Shown: in pieces, positions 1 to 7,685 of the stretch
Position numbering within the stretch: position 1 is the first letter of the stretch
Layout of the letters: each line of letters begins with the position of its first letter
Assembly (NCBI GenBank): GCA_903882245.1
Contig: CAIRWJ010000229.1
Location: forward strand, 1 to 12,101
DNA: 12,101 nucleotides
Direction: 5' to 3'
DNA from: an uncultured Microbacteriaceae bacterium
GTDB lineage: Bacteria > Actinomycetota > Actinomycetes > Actinomycetales > Microbacteriaceae
Program-made: the position numbers and the translations under genes
Notes under the pieces: generated by a model
Told to the model about the DNA's origin: nothing
Database searches by the model: none
The model's input: the letters and a program-made list of their open reading frames with translations, nothing else

Positions 1-1
1 A

Positions 2-1027
2 ACCTCCATCGGATTGGTACTTCGCCGTCACGAAATCGACGTTTCTCTGGTTGATTCTTCCCCGACCGCGGTTGCGCTCGCGTCTCAATACGGAGCGGGA
101 CGTCCGGCGGCTGAGGGGGACGCGCCGAAGTTGATTGTGGTAGCCGTTCCACCGGACGTTGTCGCTGATGTTGTCGAACGCGAACTGCGGGAATTCCCGG
201 ACGCGGTCGTCACCGACGTCACGAGCGTTAAGGGGTCGATTCTGGTTGACCTGCAGAGTCGAGGCGTTGACCTGTCGCGCTATGTTGGCTCTCACCCGAT
301 GGCGGGTCGGGAACGCGGGGGAGCAGTTTCTGCCCGTGCCGACATCTTCACGGGTCGCTCGTGGGTAGTTTGTCCTCGCTCAGATGCCGATTCAGCCGCG
401 GTCAATCGTGTTTCCGATCTGGTGATCGACTGCGGTGCAAATCTCGTTGAGATGTCGACAGCAGATCACGACTCCGCGGTGGCCCTAGTGAGCCACGTCC
501 CCCAGATCGTGTCATCCGCGGTTGCGTCGAGCCTCATTGGCGCGCCCGATTCGTCGGTCGAGCTGGCGGGTGGCGGATTACGTGACATGACTCGCATTGC
601 GTCGAGCGATCCGAGCCTGTGGATTCAAATACTCAGCGCCAATGCTGCCGACGTGACCGTTGTCTTGGAGGACGTTCGGGACCGAATCGATGCGGTAGTC
701 ACGGCATTGCGCAGTGGAACCCCGACCGCCGCTCTCGCGGACCTGTTGGCGTCTGGTAACACGGGAGTATCGCGCATTCCCGGAAAGCACGGTCGCAGTG
801 CCCATTTTGCGCACATCCTTGTTGTCATTGACGACCGCCCCGGACAATTGGCGAAATTGCTCGCCGATATCGGTGACCTCGGGGTCAACATGGAAGACCT
901 CCGCCTCGAGCACTCGCCCGGCTCTGCGATTGGATTCGCGGAGGTTTCTGTGGTGCCAACAGCCGAAGAATCGTTAGTCCGTGAACTCGAAGCGCGCGGC
1001 TGGCGAATTGCGGGCGAGAGCCAGTGA
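2..1027 (+). CDS. tyrA: Prephenate dehydrogenase with C-terminal ACT domain, 5'-truncated
   Basis: Catalyses NAD(P)-dependent oxidative decarboxylation of prephenate to 4-hydroxyphenylpyruvate in tyrosine synthesis, in the cytosol. The frame is open to the window edge and its first visible residues, T-S-I-G-L, are the end of the GxGLIGTSIG Rossmann loop, so about 10-20 N-terminal residues are missing. The in-frame TTG at 14 is an internal Leu codon, not the start. Family marks are S-H-P-M-A-G (catalytic-region His codon at 293), the helical-domain S-H-V-P-Q at 491-505, and a regulatory ACT domain at about 800-1000 (HILVVIDDRPGQLAKLL, then G-V-N-M-E-D), which in this family usually allows feedback by an aromatic amino acid. 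About 341 residues are visible; complete homologues are around 350-370. The TGA stop overlaps the cmk GTG start by 4 nt, indicating translational coupling. Family assignment is confident; cofactor (NAD or NADP) and arogenate versus prephenate preference cannot be told here. Confidence 0.95.
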   Translation, partial: TSIGLVLRRHEIDVSLVDSSPTAVALASQYGAGRPAAEGDAPKLIVVAVPPDVVADVVERELREFPDAVVTDVTSVKGSILVDLQSRGVDLSRYVGSHPMAGRERGGAVSARADIFTGRSWVVCPRSDADSAAVNRVSDLVIDCGANLVEMSTADHDSAVALVSHVPQIVSSAVASSLIGAPDSSVELAGGGLRDMTRIASSDPSLWIQILSANAADVTVVLEDVRDRIDAVVTALRSGTPTAALADLLASGNTGVSRIPGKHGRSAHFAHILVVIDDRPGQLAKLLADIGDLGVNMEDLRLEHSPGSAIGFAEVSVVPTAEESLVRELEARGWRIAGESQ

Positions 1028-1686
1028 TCGTTGTCGCTATCGATGGACCGGCTGGCAGCGGGAAATCGAGCGTCGCGCGGGCGGTTGCCGCGCAGTTGGG
1101 TTTCGGCTTCTTGGACACCGGTGCGGCATATCGTGCGCTGACATGGTGGGCGCTTGAGCGGGACTTCGGTCTCTTGGACGAGGACGCCATCGCAGGATTG
1201 CTGGACTCGTTTCCCTATTCGATCTCGCTAGACCCGACTCATGAACGTGTCGCAGTGGGGGAGGTTGATGTGACCGAGTTGATTCGCGACCCGCGTATCA
1301 GCCTTGCCGTGAGCGCGGTCGCGCAAAATCTGCGGGTGCGGGAATGGATGAAGACTTCCGCCCGTGAATTGGCTACCCGCTCGGGATTCCCGGGGGTCGT
1401 CGCCGAGGGCCGCGACATGACAACGGTCGTTTTCCCCGACGCTTCAGCCCGGATTCTCTTGACGGCCCGCGAAGAGGTTAGAATTGTCAGAAGGGCTGGC
1501 GAATTCGCCGGCCGAGATCTCGCCGAAACGACCGCATCGGTTCGCGAGCGAGATGCCAAAGATTCGAACGTCGTTGACTTCTTTACCGCCGCTCCTGGCG
1601 TGACAGTCGTCGATTCGTCGGACATCAATTTTTCGGACACCGTCTCGGCAATCGTCGACATTGTGCGAGCAGGGAGTGACGTATGA
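1024..1686 (+). CDS. cmk: Cytidylate kinase
   Basis: Phosphorylates CMP and dCMP to the diphosphates using ATP; cytosolic nucleotide salvage and supply. The 220-residue product has the usual length. It shows the P-loop GPAGSGKSS at residues 8-16, [10 protein letters not shown] at 31-40 (family DTGxxYRA), the CMP-binding region [13 protein letters not shown] at about 81-93, the [13 protein letters not shown] motif at about 128-140 (commonly DGRDIGTVVFPDA) and an R-E-R-D-A-K-D-S lid motif near 164-171. The GTG start at 1024 overlaps the tyrA stop (GTGA), and the ATGA at 1683 overlaps the der start, so the three genes are translationally coupled. The GRDMTT variation is conservative and the catalytic Asp and Arg are kept. 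The tyrA-cmk-der order is typical of Actinobacteria. Confidence 0.96.
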   Translation: MIVVAIDGPAGSGKSSVARAVAAQLGFGFLDTGAAYRALTWWALERDFGLLDEDAIAGLLDSFPYSISLDPTHERVAVGEVDVTELIRDPRISLAVSAVAQNLRVREWMKTSARELATRSGFPGVVAEGRDMTTVVFPDASARILLTAREEVRIVRRAGEFAGRDLAETTASVRERDAKDSNVVDFFTAAPGVTVVDSSDINFSDTVSAIVDIVRAGSDV

Positions 1687-3188
1687 GCGAGAACTACGAG
1701 GACGACATCGGCGATCTCGTCGACCGAATGTCAGAACTTACAGACGCCGACGCTGCCCAGCGTGCCCAGGCACTCCGTCAAGGACTCGCGGACTACGACC
1801 TCGATGACGAAGACATCTCGCTACTTGAGTCCCATCTCGGCGATACCGACGAGGTCATTGAACTTCCCGCACTTCCGGTCTTGGCAATTGTCGGTCGGCC
1901 CAACGTCGGAAAGTCCGCGCTCGTCAATCGAATTCTTGGTCGTCGAGAAGCAGTGGTCGAAGACGTTCCCGGCGTCACCCGCGACCGTGTCACCTATAAA
2001 GCCGAATGGAACGACCGCAAGTTCACCCTGGTTGATACCGGTGGTTGGGAACCCGACGCGCGCGGAATCGACAAAAGTGTTGCACTCCAAGCCGAAATCG
2101 CCGTTGAGCTCGCCGATGCGGTGCTTTTTGTGGTCGATGCGATGGTGGGTGCAACTGCTACCGACGAACGAGTCGTCACAATGCTTCGTGCGTCGAAAAA
2201 GCCCGTCATCCTCGTCGGCAACAAGGTGGACGATGCCCGCCAGGAACCCGAAGCCGCTGCCCTCTGGTCGCTCGGACTGGGAGAGCCGTGGCCCGTCTCG
2301 GCACTGCACGGTCGCGGCGTTGCCGACATGCTCGACAAAGTGCTCACAATCCTTCCCGAAATCAGCGCAGTCGCCAAGACTGAAATCGGTGGACCGCGAC
2401 GAGTTGCAATCATCGGTCGTCCTAACGTCGGTAAGTCGTCGCTGTTGAACAAGACCGCCGGTGAAGAGCGCGTCGTTGTCAATGAACTGGCGGGAACCAC
2501 CCGCGACCCGATCGACGAACAGGTTGAGCTGGGCGGAAAGGTGTGGCGCTTCGTTGACACCGCAGGCATTCGACGTCGTCAGCACATGGCGCAGGGTGCG
2601 GACTTCTATGCGTCGTTGCGAACCGCAGCCGCACTGGAGAAGGCCGAGGTCGCCGTCGTCGTTCTTGATGTGACCGAGCCCATCAGCGAGCAGGACATTC
2701 GCATCATCGACATGGCGTTGGAATCGGGCCGCTCACTCGTGTTGGCGTTCAACAAATGGGATTTGCTCGATGACGATCGCCGGCGTTATCTTGAGCGAGA
2801 AATCGACCAAGACCTCGCTCATGTGGCATGGGCGCCTCGCGTCAACATTTCTGCGCGGACCGGTCGCCACTTAGAAAAATTGGTGCCGGCATTGGAACTC
2901 GCTCTCGAATCGTGGGACACCCGAATTCAGACGGGAAAACTCAATGCCTTCCTCTCGGAACTCGCGGCGGCACACCCCCATCCCGTTCGCGGCGGAAAGC
3001 AACCTCGCATTTTGTTCGGCACTCAGGCATCGACTCGTCCACCGACGTTCGTCTTGTTCACGACCGGATTCCTCGACCCGCAATATCGTCGATTCATCAC
3101 GCGTCGCCTTCGCGAGGTCTGGGGTTTTGAAGGTTCACCGATCAATGTGTCGATGCGCGTTCGCGAAAAACGCGGACCTCGAAAGTAG
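1683..3188 (+). CDS. der: Ribosome biogenesis GTPase Der (EngA), tandem G domains
   Basis: Essential double GTPase that assists maturation of the 50S ribosomal subunit. The 501-residue product has an acidic N-terminal extension of about 65 residues, often seen in actinobacterial Der, followed by two GTPase domains. G domain 1 has the P-loop GRPNVGKS at 71-78, DTGG at 118-121 and NKVD at 180-183. G domain 2 has GRPNVGKS at 245-252, DTAG at 292-295 and NKWD at 357-360. A KH-like C-terminal domain (about 390-495) ends in a basic tail, REKRGPRK, suited to rRNA contact. The ATG start is set by a good Shine-Dalgarno AGGGAG at 1671-1676, 6 nt upstream, and by the 4-nt overlap with cmk. Nothing is degenerate: both nucleotide sites look intact. 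Confidence 0.98.
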   Translation: MSENYEDDIGDLVDRMSELTDADAAQRAQALRQGLADYDLDDEDISLLESHLGDTDEVIELPALPVLAIVGRPNVGKSALVNRILGRREAVVEDVPGVTRDRVTYKAEWNDRKFTLVDTGGWEPDARGIDKSVALQAEIAVELADAVLFVVDAMVGATATDERVVTMLRASKKPVILVGNKVDDARQEPEAAALWSLGLGEPWPVSALHGRGVADMLDKVLTILPEISAVAKTEIGGPRRVAIIGRPNVGKSSLLNKTAGEERVVVNELAGTTRDPIDEQVELGGKVWRFVDTAGIRRRQHMAQGADFYASLRTAAALEKAEVAVVVLDVTEPISEQDIRIIDMALESGRSLVLAFNKWDLLDDDRRRYLEREIDQDLAHVAWAPRVNISARTGRHLEKLVPALELALESWDTRIQTGKLNAFLSELAAAHPHPVRGGKQPRILFGTQASTRPPTFVLFTTGFLDPQYRRFITRRLREVWGFEGSPINVSMRVREKRGPRK

Positions 3189-3197
3189 CGTCGGCGC

Positions 3198-3689
3198 GTG
3201 AATTACCTTCCCCCTCCGCATCAACGCGACTTCGGCGACAACTGGGTCCACGGCCCAAATGGTGAACGAGTGTGGGGGATGTTCGGTGCGGCCGGTGTTC
3301 TTGTCTGGAACCGCACTACCGACAGCGTGTTGTTGCAGTTGCGCGCCGAATGGTCGCATCACGGCGGAACCTGGGGGATCCCGGGCGGAGCCTTGAAGTT
3401 CGGTGAAGACGCGACAGCCGGGGCGATGCGCGAGGCCCATGAGGAAGCCGGAGTTCCCGAGAGCCTCCTCATCCCAATCGATACTTATGTTATCGACCTC
3501 GGATTCTGGGCGTACACGACTGTCATTGTCGAAACGCGAGAACACTTCGAACCAGCATTCAACGACCTCGAAAGCACCGACCTGCAGTGGATCGCGCGCG
3601 ACGATGTTGAATCGTTCGAACTTCACCCGCGTTTCGGAAAGTCGTGGTCGCTCTTGAACGACATGCTCGAGGCCCACCGCGCGCAGTAG
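3198..3689 (+). CDS. NUDIX hydrolase
   Basis: A member of the NUDIX pyrophosphohydrolases, which cleave nucleoside diphosphates linked to another moiety using divalent metal. In 163 residues the full NUDIX box GX5EX7REUXEEXGU is present without deviation: G64, E70, R78-E79, E82-E83, G85, V86. It is preceded by TWGIPGGALKFGE, as in MutT/ADP-ribose pyrophosphatase-like members. The N-terminal segment D-N-W-V-H-G-P-N-G-E-R-V-W-G-M-F-G is aromatic and lies before the NUDIX fold. The GTG start at 3198 lies 9 nt after the der stop with no clear Shine-Dalgarno, so it may depend on read-through from der. Substrate cannot be assigned: the box defines metal and pyrophosphate chemistry only. An oxidised-nucleotide clean-up role is possible but unproven. 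Confidence 0.93.
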   Translation: MNYLPPPHQRDFGDNWVHGPNGERVWGMFGAAGVLVWNRTTDSVLLQLRAEWSHHGGTWGIPGGALKFGEDATAGAMREAHEEAGVPESLLIPIDTYVIDLGFWAYTTVIVETREHFEPAFNDLESTDLQWIARDDVESFELHPRFGKSWSLLNDMLEAHRAQ

Positions 3690-3711
3690 TCTGGGGTCAT
3701 TCACGATTCAC

Positions 3712-3718
3712 AAGGAAG
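3712..3718 (+). promoter_or_regulatory. Ribosome binding site of the class-III aminotransferase
   Basis: AAGGAAG lies 7 nt before the ATG at 3726. It is one of the strongest Shine-Dalgarno sequences in the window, fixes that start, and suggests the aminotransferase is translated independently of the NUDIX gene 36 nt upstream. Confidence 0.7.
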
Positions 3719-3725
3719 TGCACTG

Positions 3726-5093
3726 ATGGCCGAAATCGACCGCAATCGCCTGGACGAACTATTCACTCGAGAGCGTGACGATTTCGAGAGGACACACCCT
3801 AAGTCCAAGGCCGCGTATGCTTCGGCGGAACACCTGTTTGGCCGCGTGCCGATGACATGGATGAACAAGAAGGCCGGGTCATTCCCCGTCTATTTCGAAT
3901 CAGCACGTGGGAACACGATCCGCGACATCGACGGGAACGAGTACATCGATTTCGCTCTCGGAGACACGGGAGCGATGGCGGGTCACTCCGCACCCGAGGT
4001 GGCGGCGGCAGTTGTTCGTCACGTGTCGGAACAGGGCGGTTTGACCACGATGCTTCCGACCGTGGATGCGGAGTGGGTCGGTGCGGAATTGACCCGTCGG
4101 TTCGGGATGGACCGCTGGAGTTTCGCCCTTACCGCGACTGACGCAAATCGTTGGGTCATTCGTCTGGTTCGCGCGCTCACGGGTCGCTCGAAAATCCTCT
4201 TTCATTCCTATTGTTACCACGGCTCGGTGGACGAGTCCTTGATTGTGGTCGGGCCAAATGGCGAGTCCATGAGCCGGCCCGGAAACGTCGGCGAACCAGT
4301 CGACGTGCTCGAAACGAGTCGCGTCGCCGAATTCAACGACCTCGAGGCGCTGGAGCGGGAGCTCGCTCACGGTGATGTTGCAGCGGTTCTCATTGAACCC
4401 GCTCTCACGAACATTGGGATCGTTCTACCTGAAGAGGGGTATCACGACGGTGTTCGCGCACTCACCCGCAAATACGGCGCACTTCTCATCATCGACGAAA
4501 CGCACACGTTCAGTGCGGGCTACGGTGGGGCAACCCGCGGGTGGAACCTCGAACCCGACATCGTTGTTATCGGTAAATCAATCGGTGGAGGTATCCCAAC
4601 CGGCGCTTACGGACTCTCGGCGGATTTTGCAGCTCAGGCCCTCGCCCGCGACGACCTCGACTTGGTCGACATGGGCGGTGTCGGGGGAACTCTTGCAGGC
4701 AACCCCTTGTCGGTTGCGGCCATGAGGGCGACGCTGGAACACGTTCTCACCGAATCCGCATTCGAGCACATGATCTCGATGTGCACTTTGTTCACCGAGG
4801 GAATGAACGTTCTCTTCGCCAGGTACGAGCTGCCCTGGTCAATCGCTCAGTTGGGTGCTCGGTGTGAGTACCGGTTCGTCAGCCCAGGGCCTCGAAACGG
4901 CGGGGATTCGAACGCCGCCGCCGACGGGGAACTCGAGGACTTCTTGCACCTCTACCTGGCCAACCGCGGGATCATGTTGACGCCGTTTCACAATATGGCA
5001 CTCATGTGTCCGACAACGACAGTGGAAGACGTCGCGGCGCACCATCTGGTTTTTGAGCAGGCAGTCAAGGAGTTGTTGGGCACCTCGGCCTGA
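3726..5093 (+). CDS. Class-III PLP-dependent aminotransferase (HemL-like), substrate unknown
   Basis: A fold-type I, class-III aminotransferase (ornithine, GABA and glutamate-1-semialdehyde group), 455 residues, cytosolic. The N-terminal segment F-P-V-Y-F-E-S-A-R-G and D-G-N-E-Y-I-D-F at 69-76 is typical of the class, as is Y-H-G at 164-166 (the tyrosine stacking on the cofactor). D257 (D-E-T-H, 257-260) should bind the PLP pyridine nitrogen, and K284 in G-K-S-I-G-G-G should form the Schiff base. Two places depart from the well-known members: T-A-T-D-A-N-R (136-142) stands where SGTEA usually holds the phosphate, and D-E-T-H replaces the common D-E-V. It is therefore not a standard HemL, ArgD or GabT, and I give no gene symbol. 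It has its own strong ribosome site and sits 3' of the tyrA operon. Donor and acceptor are unknown. Confidence 0.9.
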   Translation: MAEIDRNRLDELFTRERDDFERTHPKSKAAYASAEHLFGRVPMTWMNKKAGSFPVYFESARGNTIRDIDGNEYIDFALGDTGAMAGHSAPEVAAAVVRHVSEQGGLTTMLPTVDAEWVGAELTRRFGMDRWSFALTATDANRWVIRLVRALTGRSKILFHSYCYHGSVDESLIVVGPNGESMSRPGNVGEPVDVLETSRVAEFNDLEALERELAHGDVAAVLIEPALTNIGIVLPEEGYHDGVRALTRKYGALLIIDETHTFSAGYGGATRGWNLEPDIVVIGKSIGGGIPTGAYGLSADFAAQALARDDLDLVDMGGVGGTLAGNPLSVAAMRATLEHVLTESAFEHMISMCTLFTEGMNVLFARYELPWSIAQLGARCEYRFVSPGPRNGGDSNAAADGELEDFLHLYLANRGIMLTPFHNMALMCPTTTVEDVAAHHLVFEQAVKELLGTSA

Positions 5094-5114
5094 TTTCGGT
5101 GGCCATAATTTTGA

Positions 5115-5120
5115 TAGGCT
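5115..5120 (+). promoter_or_regulatory. Candidate -10 element for tRNA-Pro
   Basis: TAGGCT in the 48-nt gap between the aminotransferase stop and the tRNA fits a TANNNT -10 hexamer and would start transcription about 15 nt before the mature tRNA. No convincing -35 hexamer is visible 16-18 nt upstream, so the call is weak. Confidence 0.3.
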
Positions 5121-5141
5121 GAACAGGTTGTCGTGAGGCAG

Positions 5142-5215
<74 letters not shown>

Positions 5216-5216
5216 C

Positions 5217-5258
5217 GTGATGAAAAAAGACCGCATTCGTGCGGTCTTTTTTCATCAC
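5217..5258 (+). terminator. Perfect 19-bp hairpin, likely bidirectional intrinsic terminator
   Basis: Bases 5217-5235 pair without mismatch to 5240-5258 around a TTCG tetraloop (5236-5239). The core GACCGCA/TGCGGTC is flanked by an A6 run on the left and a T6 run on the right, so each strand reads as GC-rich hairpin plus U tract. It starts 2 nt after the tRNA 3' base and should end the tRNA transcript. On the other strand it can stop transcripts arriving from the helicase. Confidence 0.9.
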
Positions 5259-5289
5259 TCGGGTCTTCCAGGCGGTCCCGCCGGTTCGA

Positions 5290-5332
5290 AAAATTGCATT
5301 ACCGACGTGTCAGCGTCGGCGGCAGCAATTTT
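5290..5332 (-). terminator. Nested inverted repeat downstream of the helicase, possible terminator
   Basis: Outer arms AAAATTGC (5290-5297) and GCAATTTT (5325-5332) enclose an inner 6-bp hairpin CCGACG (5302-5307) / CGTCGG (5314-5319) with loop TGTCAG. Read on the - strand, the GC hairpin is followed within a few bases by a T-rich stretch, as expected for a terminator about 60 nt past the helicase stop. The rest of 5259-5388 shows nothing I can assign. Confidence 0.45.
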
Positions 5333-5388
5333 GAGCCGAGCGGTGCAGCCCGACCCCATCGCCCGACTTCGCAGCCCCACGAAATGCG

Positions 5389-6777
5389 CTAGCGCCCCTG
5401 CGGGCGAATCGACCGGGTCGGCTGTGTGTTGCGGCTCCCACGGAAGTTGTTCGCGGATTGCCCCGGGCGTTCGCCGACCTTGCTCGTCGCGGCGGGACGG
5501 CCAGAACGGTCGCGTTGTGAACGCGTGCGCTGAGCATTGGCGCCAGTGGATTTTCCGCGTCCGCCTTGTTGCTGAACCTCACGAGGTGCGGGTTTCACAT
5601 ACGGAGCGACTTCGCCGATCAATTTGACGACAGCGGGCGATTCAGCAGTCACGGCTTGCGGCGTGACGGTGATGGAAGCCTTGCGAAGCAGTGCAGCGAG
5701 GTCTTTCTTTTGGGTCGGAAGACAGATGGTGACCACATCGCCTTCAGAACCGGCACGGGCGGTTCGGCCCGAACGGTGGAGGTATGCCTTGTGTTCCATC
5801 GGCGGGTCAACGTGGATGACGAGTTCAATGTCGTCAACGTGAACGCCACGAGCTGCGACGTCTGTTGCAACAAGTACCTTGACACGCCCTGTGCTGAACG
5901 CCTCGAGGTTGCGGTCACGCTGAGGCTGCGACAAATTTCCGTGAAGGTCGACGCTGGGGATTCCGGCCTCGATCAGAACTTTGGCGAGCTTCTTAGCGTG
6001 GTGCTTGGTGCGCATAAACAAAACGCGGCGTCCTGTTCCAGACGCGAGTGCCTTGATGAGTGCATTCTTGCGGTCAACGTCGTCGACTTCGAATACGTGG
6101 TGGGTCATCGCGGCGACGTGAGAATTCGCTTCGTCGACCGAGTGCAAAACCTCGTTCTGCAGGAATTTGTTGACGAGTTTGTCAACACCGTTGTCGAGCG
6201 TGGCGCTAAAGAGCATGCGTTGCCCGCCGGCCGGCGTCGCCGACAGGATTCGTGTCACGATCGGCAAGAATCCGAGGTCGGCCATGTGGTCGGCCTCATC
6301 GAGGACAGTCACCTCAACAGCATTGAGGTGAACGAAGCCCTGTTTCATGAGGTCTTCGAGGCGCCCGGGGGTGGCGACGACGATATCGACGCCCTCCTTG
6401 AGCGTAGCGACCTGTCGATTCTGCGAAATGCCGCCGAAGATGGTCATCGAACGTAATCCATAGGCGTCGGCGAGTGGCTGAAGTGCAGCCGCGATTTGAG
6501 TCGCGAGCTCACGAGTCGGCGCAAGGATTAAGCCGAGCGGATAGCCCGCGCGGCGCTTTCCGCCAGCAAGTTCGGTGCCGAGGCGCGCGATCATGGGGAT
6601 AGCAAACGCAAGCGTCTTCCCCGAGCCGGTCTTGCCTCGACCGAGAACGTCGCGACCCGCGAGAGTGTCGGGCAGTGTGTCGACTTGAATGGGGAAGGGG
6701 GTTTCTTTGCCGTCTTTCGCGAGGACCGCGACGAGAGGGGCGGGCACGCCGAGCGTGCCGAAGGTGTGAGTAGTCAC
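5389..6777 (-). CDS. DEAD-box ATP-dependent RNA helicase with basic C-terminal tail
   Basis: Unwinds RNA duplexes with ATP; such helicases serve ribosome assembly, RNA decay or growth in the cold. Taking the GTG at 6777 gives 462 residues. Motifs in order: Q-motif F-P-I-Q (Q31), Walker A GKTGSGKT 48-55, PTRELA 87-92, TPGR 136-139, DEAD 150-153, SAT 181-183, motif V ATDVAARG about 294-301, motif VI HRSGRTARAG about 324-333. A low-complexity, Gln/Gly/Arg/Ser-rich basic tail (about 385-462) probably binds RNA. GKTGSGKT and HRSGRTARAG differ from the common AQTGSGKT and HRIGRTGRAG; I recall similar forms in Microbacteriaceae helicases. A start 36 nt further upstream (GTG at 6813) is also open, but TTHTFGTLGVPAPLV right after 6777 fits the usual N terminus better; neither start has a clear Shine-Dalgarno. 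Paralogue identity (RhlE, DeaD or other) is not resolved. Confidence 0.93.
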   Translation of the reverse strand: MTTHTFGTLGVPAPLVAVLAKDGKETPFPIQVDTLPDTLAGRDVLGRGKTGSGKTLAFAIPMIARLGTELAGGKRRAGYPLGLILAPTRELATQIAAALQPLADAYGLRSMTIFGGISQNRQVATLKEGVDIVVATPGRLEDLMKQGFVHLNAVEVTVLDEADHMADLGFLPIVTRILSATPAGGQRMLFSATLDNGVDKLVNKFLQNEVLHSVDEANSHVAAMTHHVFEVDDVDRKNALIKALASGTGRRVLFMRTKHHAKKLAKVLIEAGIPSVDLHGNLSQPQRDRNLEAFSTGRVKVLVATDVAARGVHVDDIELVIHVDPPMEHKAYLHRSGRTARAGSEGDVVTICLPTQKKDLAALLRKASITVTPQAVTAESPAVVKLIGEVAPYVKPAPREVQQQGGRGKSTGANAQRTRSQRDRSGRPAATSKVGERPGQSANNFRGSRNTQPTRSIRPQGR

Positions 6778-6836
6778 AGTGATACCAGTTTCAAATGGTG
6801 ACCGATCGGGCACGAATGTGCGCGGTCAATCGAGTG

Positions 6837-6868
6837 GGCGAGCGTGCCGAGTGGCACAGTCGTTCGCC
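6837..6868 (-). other. Possible hairpin in the helicase 5' leader
   Basis: GTGCC (6844-6848) pairs with GGCAC (6853-6857) around a 4-nt loop, and outer GGCGA (6837-6841) can pair with TCGCC (6864-6868), leaving an internal asymmetric loop. It lies 60-90 nt upstream of the helicase start and would be in its leader RNA if transcription begins upstream. No riboswitch class is recognised. Confidence 0.3.
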
Positions 6869-6878
6869 GAAGAAAAGA

Positions 6879-6884
6879 TGTCAA
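6879..6884 (-). promoter_or_regulatory. Candidate -35 hexamer upstream of the helicase
   Basis: On the - strand the consensus TTGACA occurs exactly at 6884-6879. The hexamer 17 nt downstream (GACTGT, 6861-6856) is a poor -10, so the promoter is unproven. A 5-bp palindrome ACCGC-CTA-GCGGT (6884-6896) abuts it and could be an operator. An alternative -10, TACACT (6955-6950), lies just past the DUF305 stop codon. Confidence 0.3.
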
Positions 6885-6967
6885 CCGCCTAGCGGTGAGG
6901 GATGCGTTATTCGACGCACACATCGAAAAATCTCGAGTGCAGTACTCTCAGTGTACCCGCAGAACGG

Positions 6968-7570
6968 TTACTGTCCGAGTAGGCCGGCCATTTCGGCAAT
7001 CTCGGCGGTCTGCGCAGCAACGATTGCATTGGCTAAAGCCATCACATCATCATTCTGTGTCGTTGCCAATACGTCGTTGGCCATGGTGATCGCACCCTCG
7101 TGATGTTGAATCATGTGTGAAAGGAACAGCGCGTCGAACTCGGCACCGGTTGCCCCCTCGAGCACGGCCATATCGGCGTCACTGACGAGGCCCGGCATCG
7201 ACATTCCATGTGCGCCGTGACCGTCCATCATCGAGCCCGCCGATGTCAGCCACGCGGTCATCGTGTCAATCTCCGGTTGTTGAGCGCCTTTAATGCGCGC
7301 GGCGAGGTCGAGAATGGCGGGAGTCGTGGTGTTCGCTTCGGCGAGCGTGGCGAGTTCGACTGCTTGGGAATGGTGCGGAATCATCATTTGTGCAAACATG
7401 ACGTCGTTTGCATCGAACGGTTGCGCGAATGCCGGAGCCGTTGTCGACGTTGGCTGTTGAGCCTGCGTTTCACCACCTTGGTTGAAAAAAACCATCAGGT
7501 CACTCGAGCAACCTCCGAGGCTCAGTGCCAGAACGGCGGACAGGGCGATCGGCGCAACAATTTTGTTCAT
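6968..7570 (-). CDS. DUF305 family lipoprotein, predicted metal-binding
   Basis: A secreted, membrane-anchored DUF305 (PF03713) protein of 200 residues. The N terminus MNKIVAPIALSAVLALSLGGC is a lipoprotein signal with lipobox L-G-G-C and lipidated Cys21. The mature part has two DUF305 His pairs in matching helices, M-M-I-P-H-H-S-Q-A (H66-H67) and H-M-I-Q-H-H-E-G-A (H156-H157), plus a His/Met-rich linker M-M-D-G-H-G-A-H-G-M-S-M (114-125). This layout suggests a ferritin-like helical bundle outside the membrane; family members are often found with copper-handling genes, so metal binding is likely but the metal is not shown. The ATG at 7570 is chosen because the signal peptide begins there; the frame stays open upstream but gives a non-signal extension. 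There is no Shine-Dalgarno, and a TAAACT box 7 nt upstream suggests a leaderless mRNA. It is transcribed towards the helicase, 190 nt away. Confidence 0.9.
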   Translation of the reverse strand: MNKIVAPIALSAVLALSLGGCSSDLMVFFNQGGETQAQQPTSTTAPAFAQPFDANDVMFAQMMIPHHSQAVELATLAEANTTTPAILDLAARIKGAQQPEIDTMTAWLTSAGSMMDGHGAHGMSMPGLVSDADMAVLEGATGAEFDALFLSHMIQHHEGAITMANDVLATTQNDDVMALANAIVAAQTAEIAEMAGLLGQ

Positions 7571-7685
7571 GGCGTTGAGTTTATGTGCTGAGCCTGTGAA
7601 ATTCCTCGGAGAAAGCACACGCGATGAGTGAACGAATGTCGGCTCGGTACAGTGAGTACATAACAGCACACAGGAAGGTTTCGCC
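7571..7685. promoter_or_regulatory. Divergent intergenic region between DUF305 and gapB-like genes
   Basis: These 115 bp must hold the promoters of both divergent units. On the + strand, TACAGT (7648-7653) is a candidate -10 for the GAPDH gene, and AGGAAGG (7672-7678) is a strong ribosome site 7 nt before its GTG start at 7686. No clear operator palindrome was seen. Confidence 0.5.
7578..7583 (-). promoter_or_regulatory. Candidate -10 element of the DUF305 gene, leaderless start
   Basis: TAAACT reads 7583-7578 on the - strand, leaving exactly 7 nt before the ATG at 7570. Transcription would then begin at or next to the A of the start codon, which fits the lack of a ribosome binding site. No good -35 is seen. 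Confidence 0.4.

Noticed and set aside
1821..2585. Long - strand open frame (254 residues) opposite der
   Set aside because: It lies wholly within der, which has both GTPase domains intact; no motif or ribosome site supports it.
4902..4913. GGGATTCGAAC-like string resembling a minus-strand tRNA T-loop
   Set aside because: It lies inside the aminotransferase coding frame, and no acceptor, D or anticodon stems can be drawn around it.
5566..6456. Long + strand open frame (296 residues) opposite the helicase
   Set aside because: The helicase on the - strand has all family motifs; the opposing frame shows no recognisable domain and is a GC-driven shadow.
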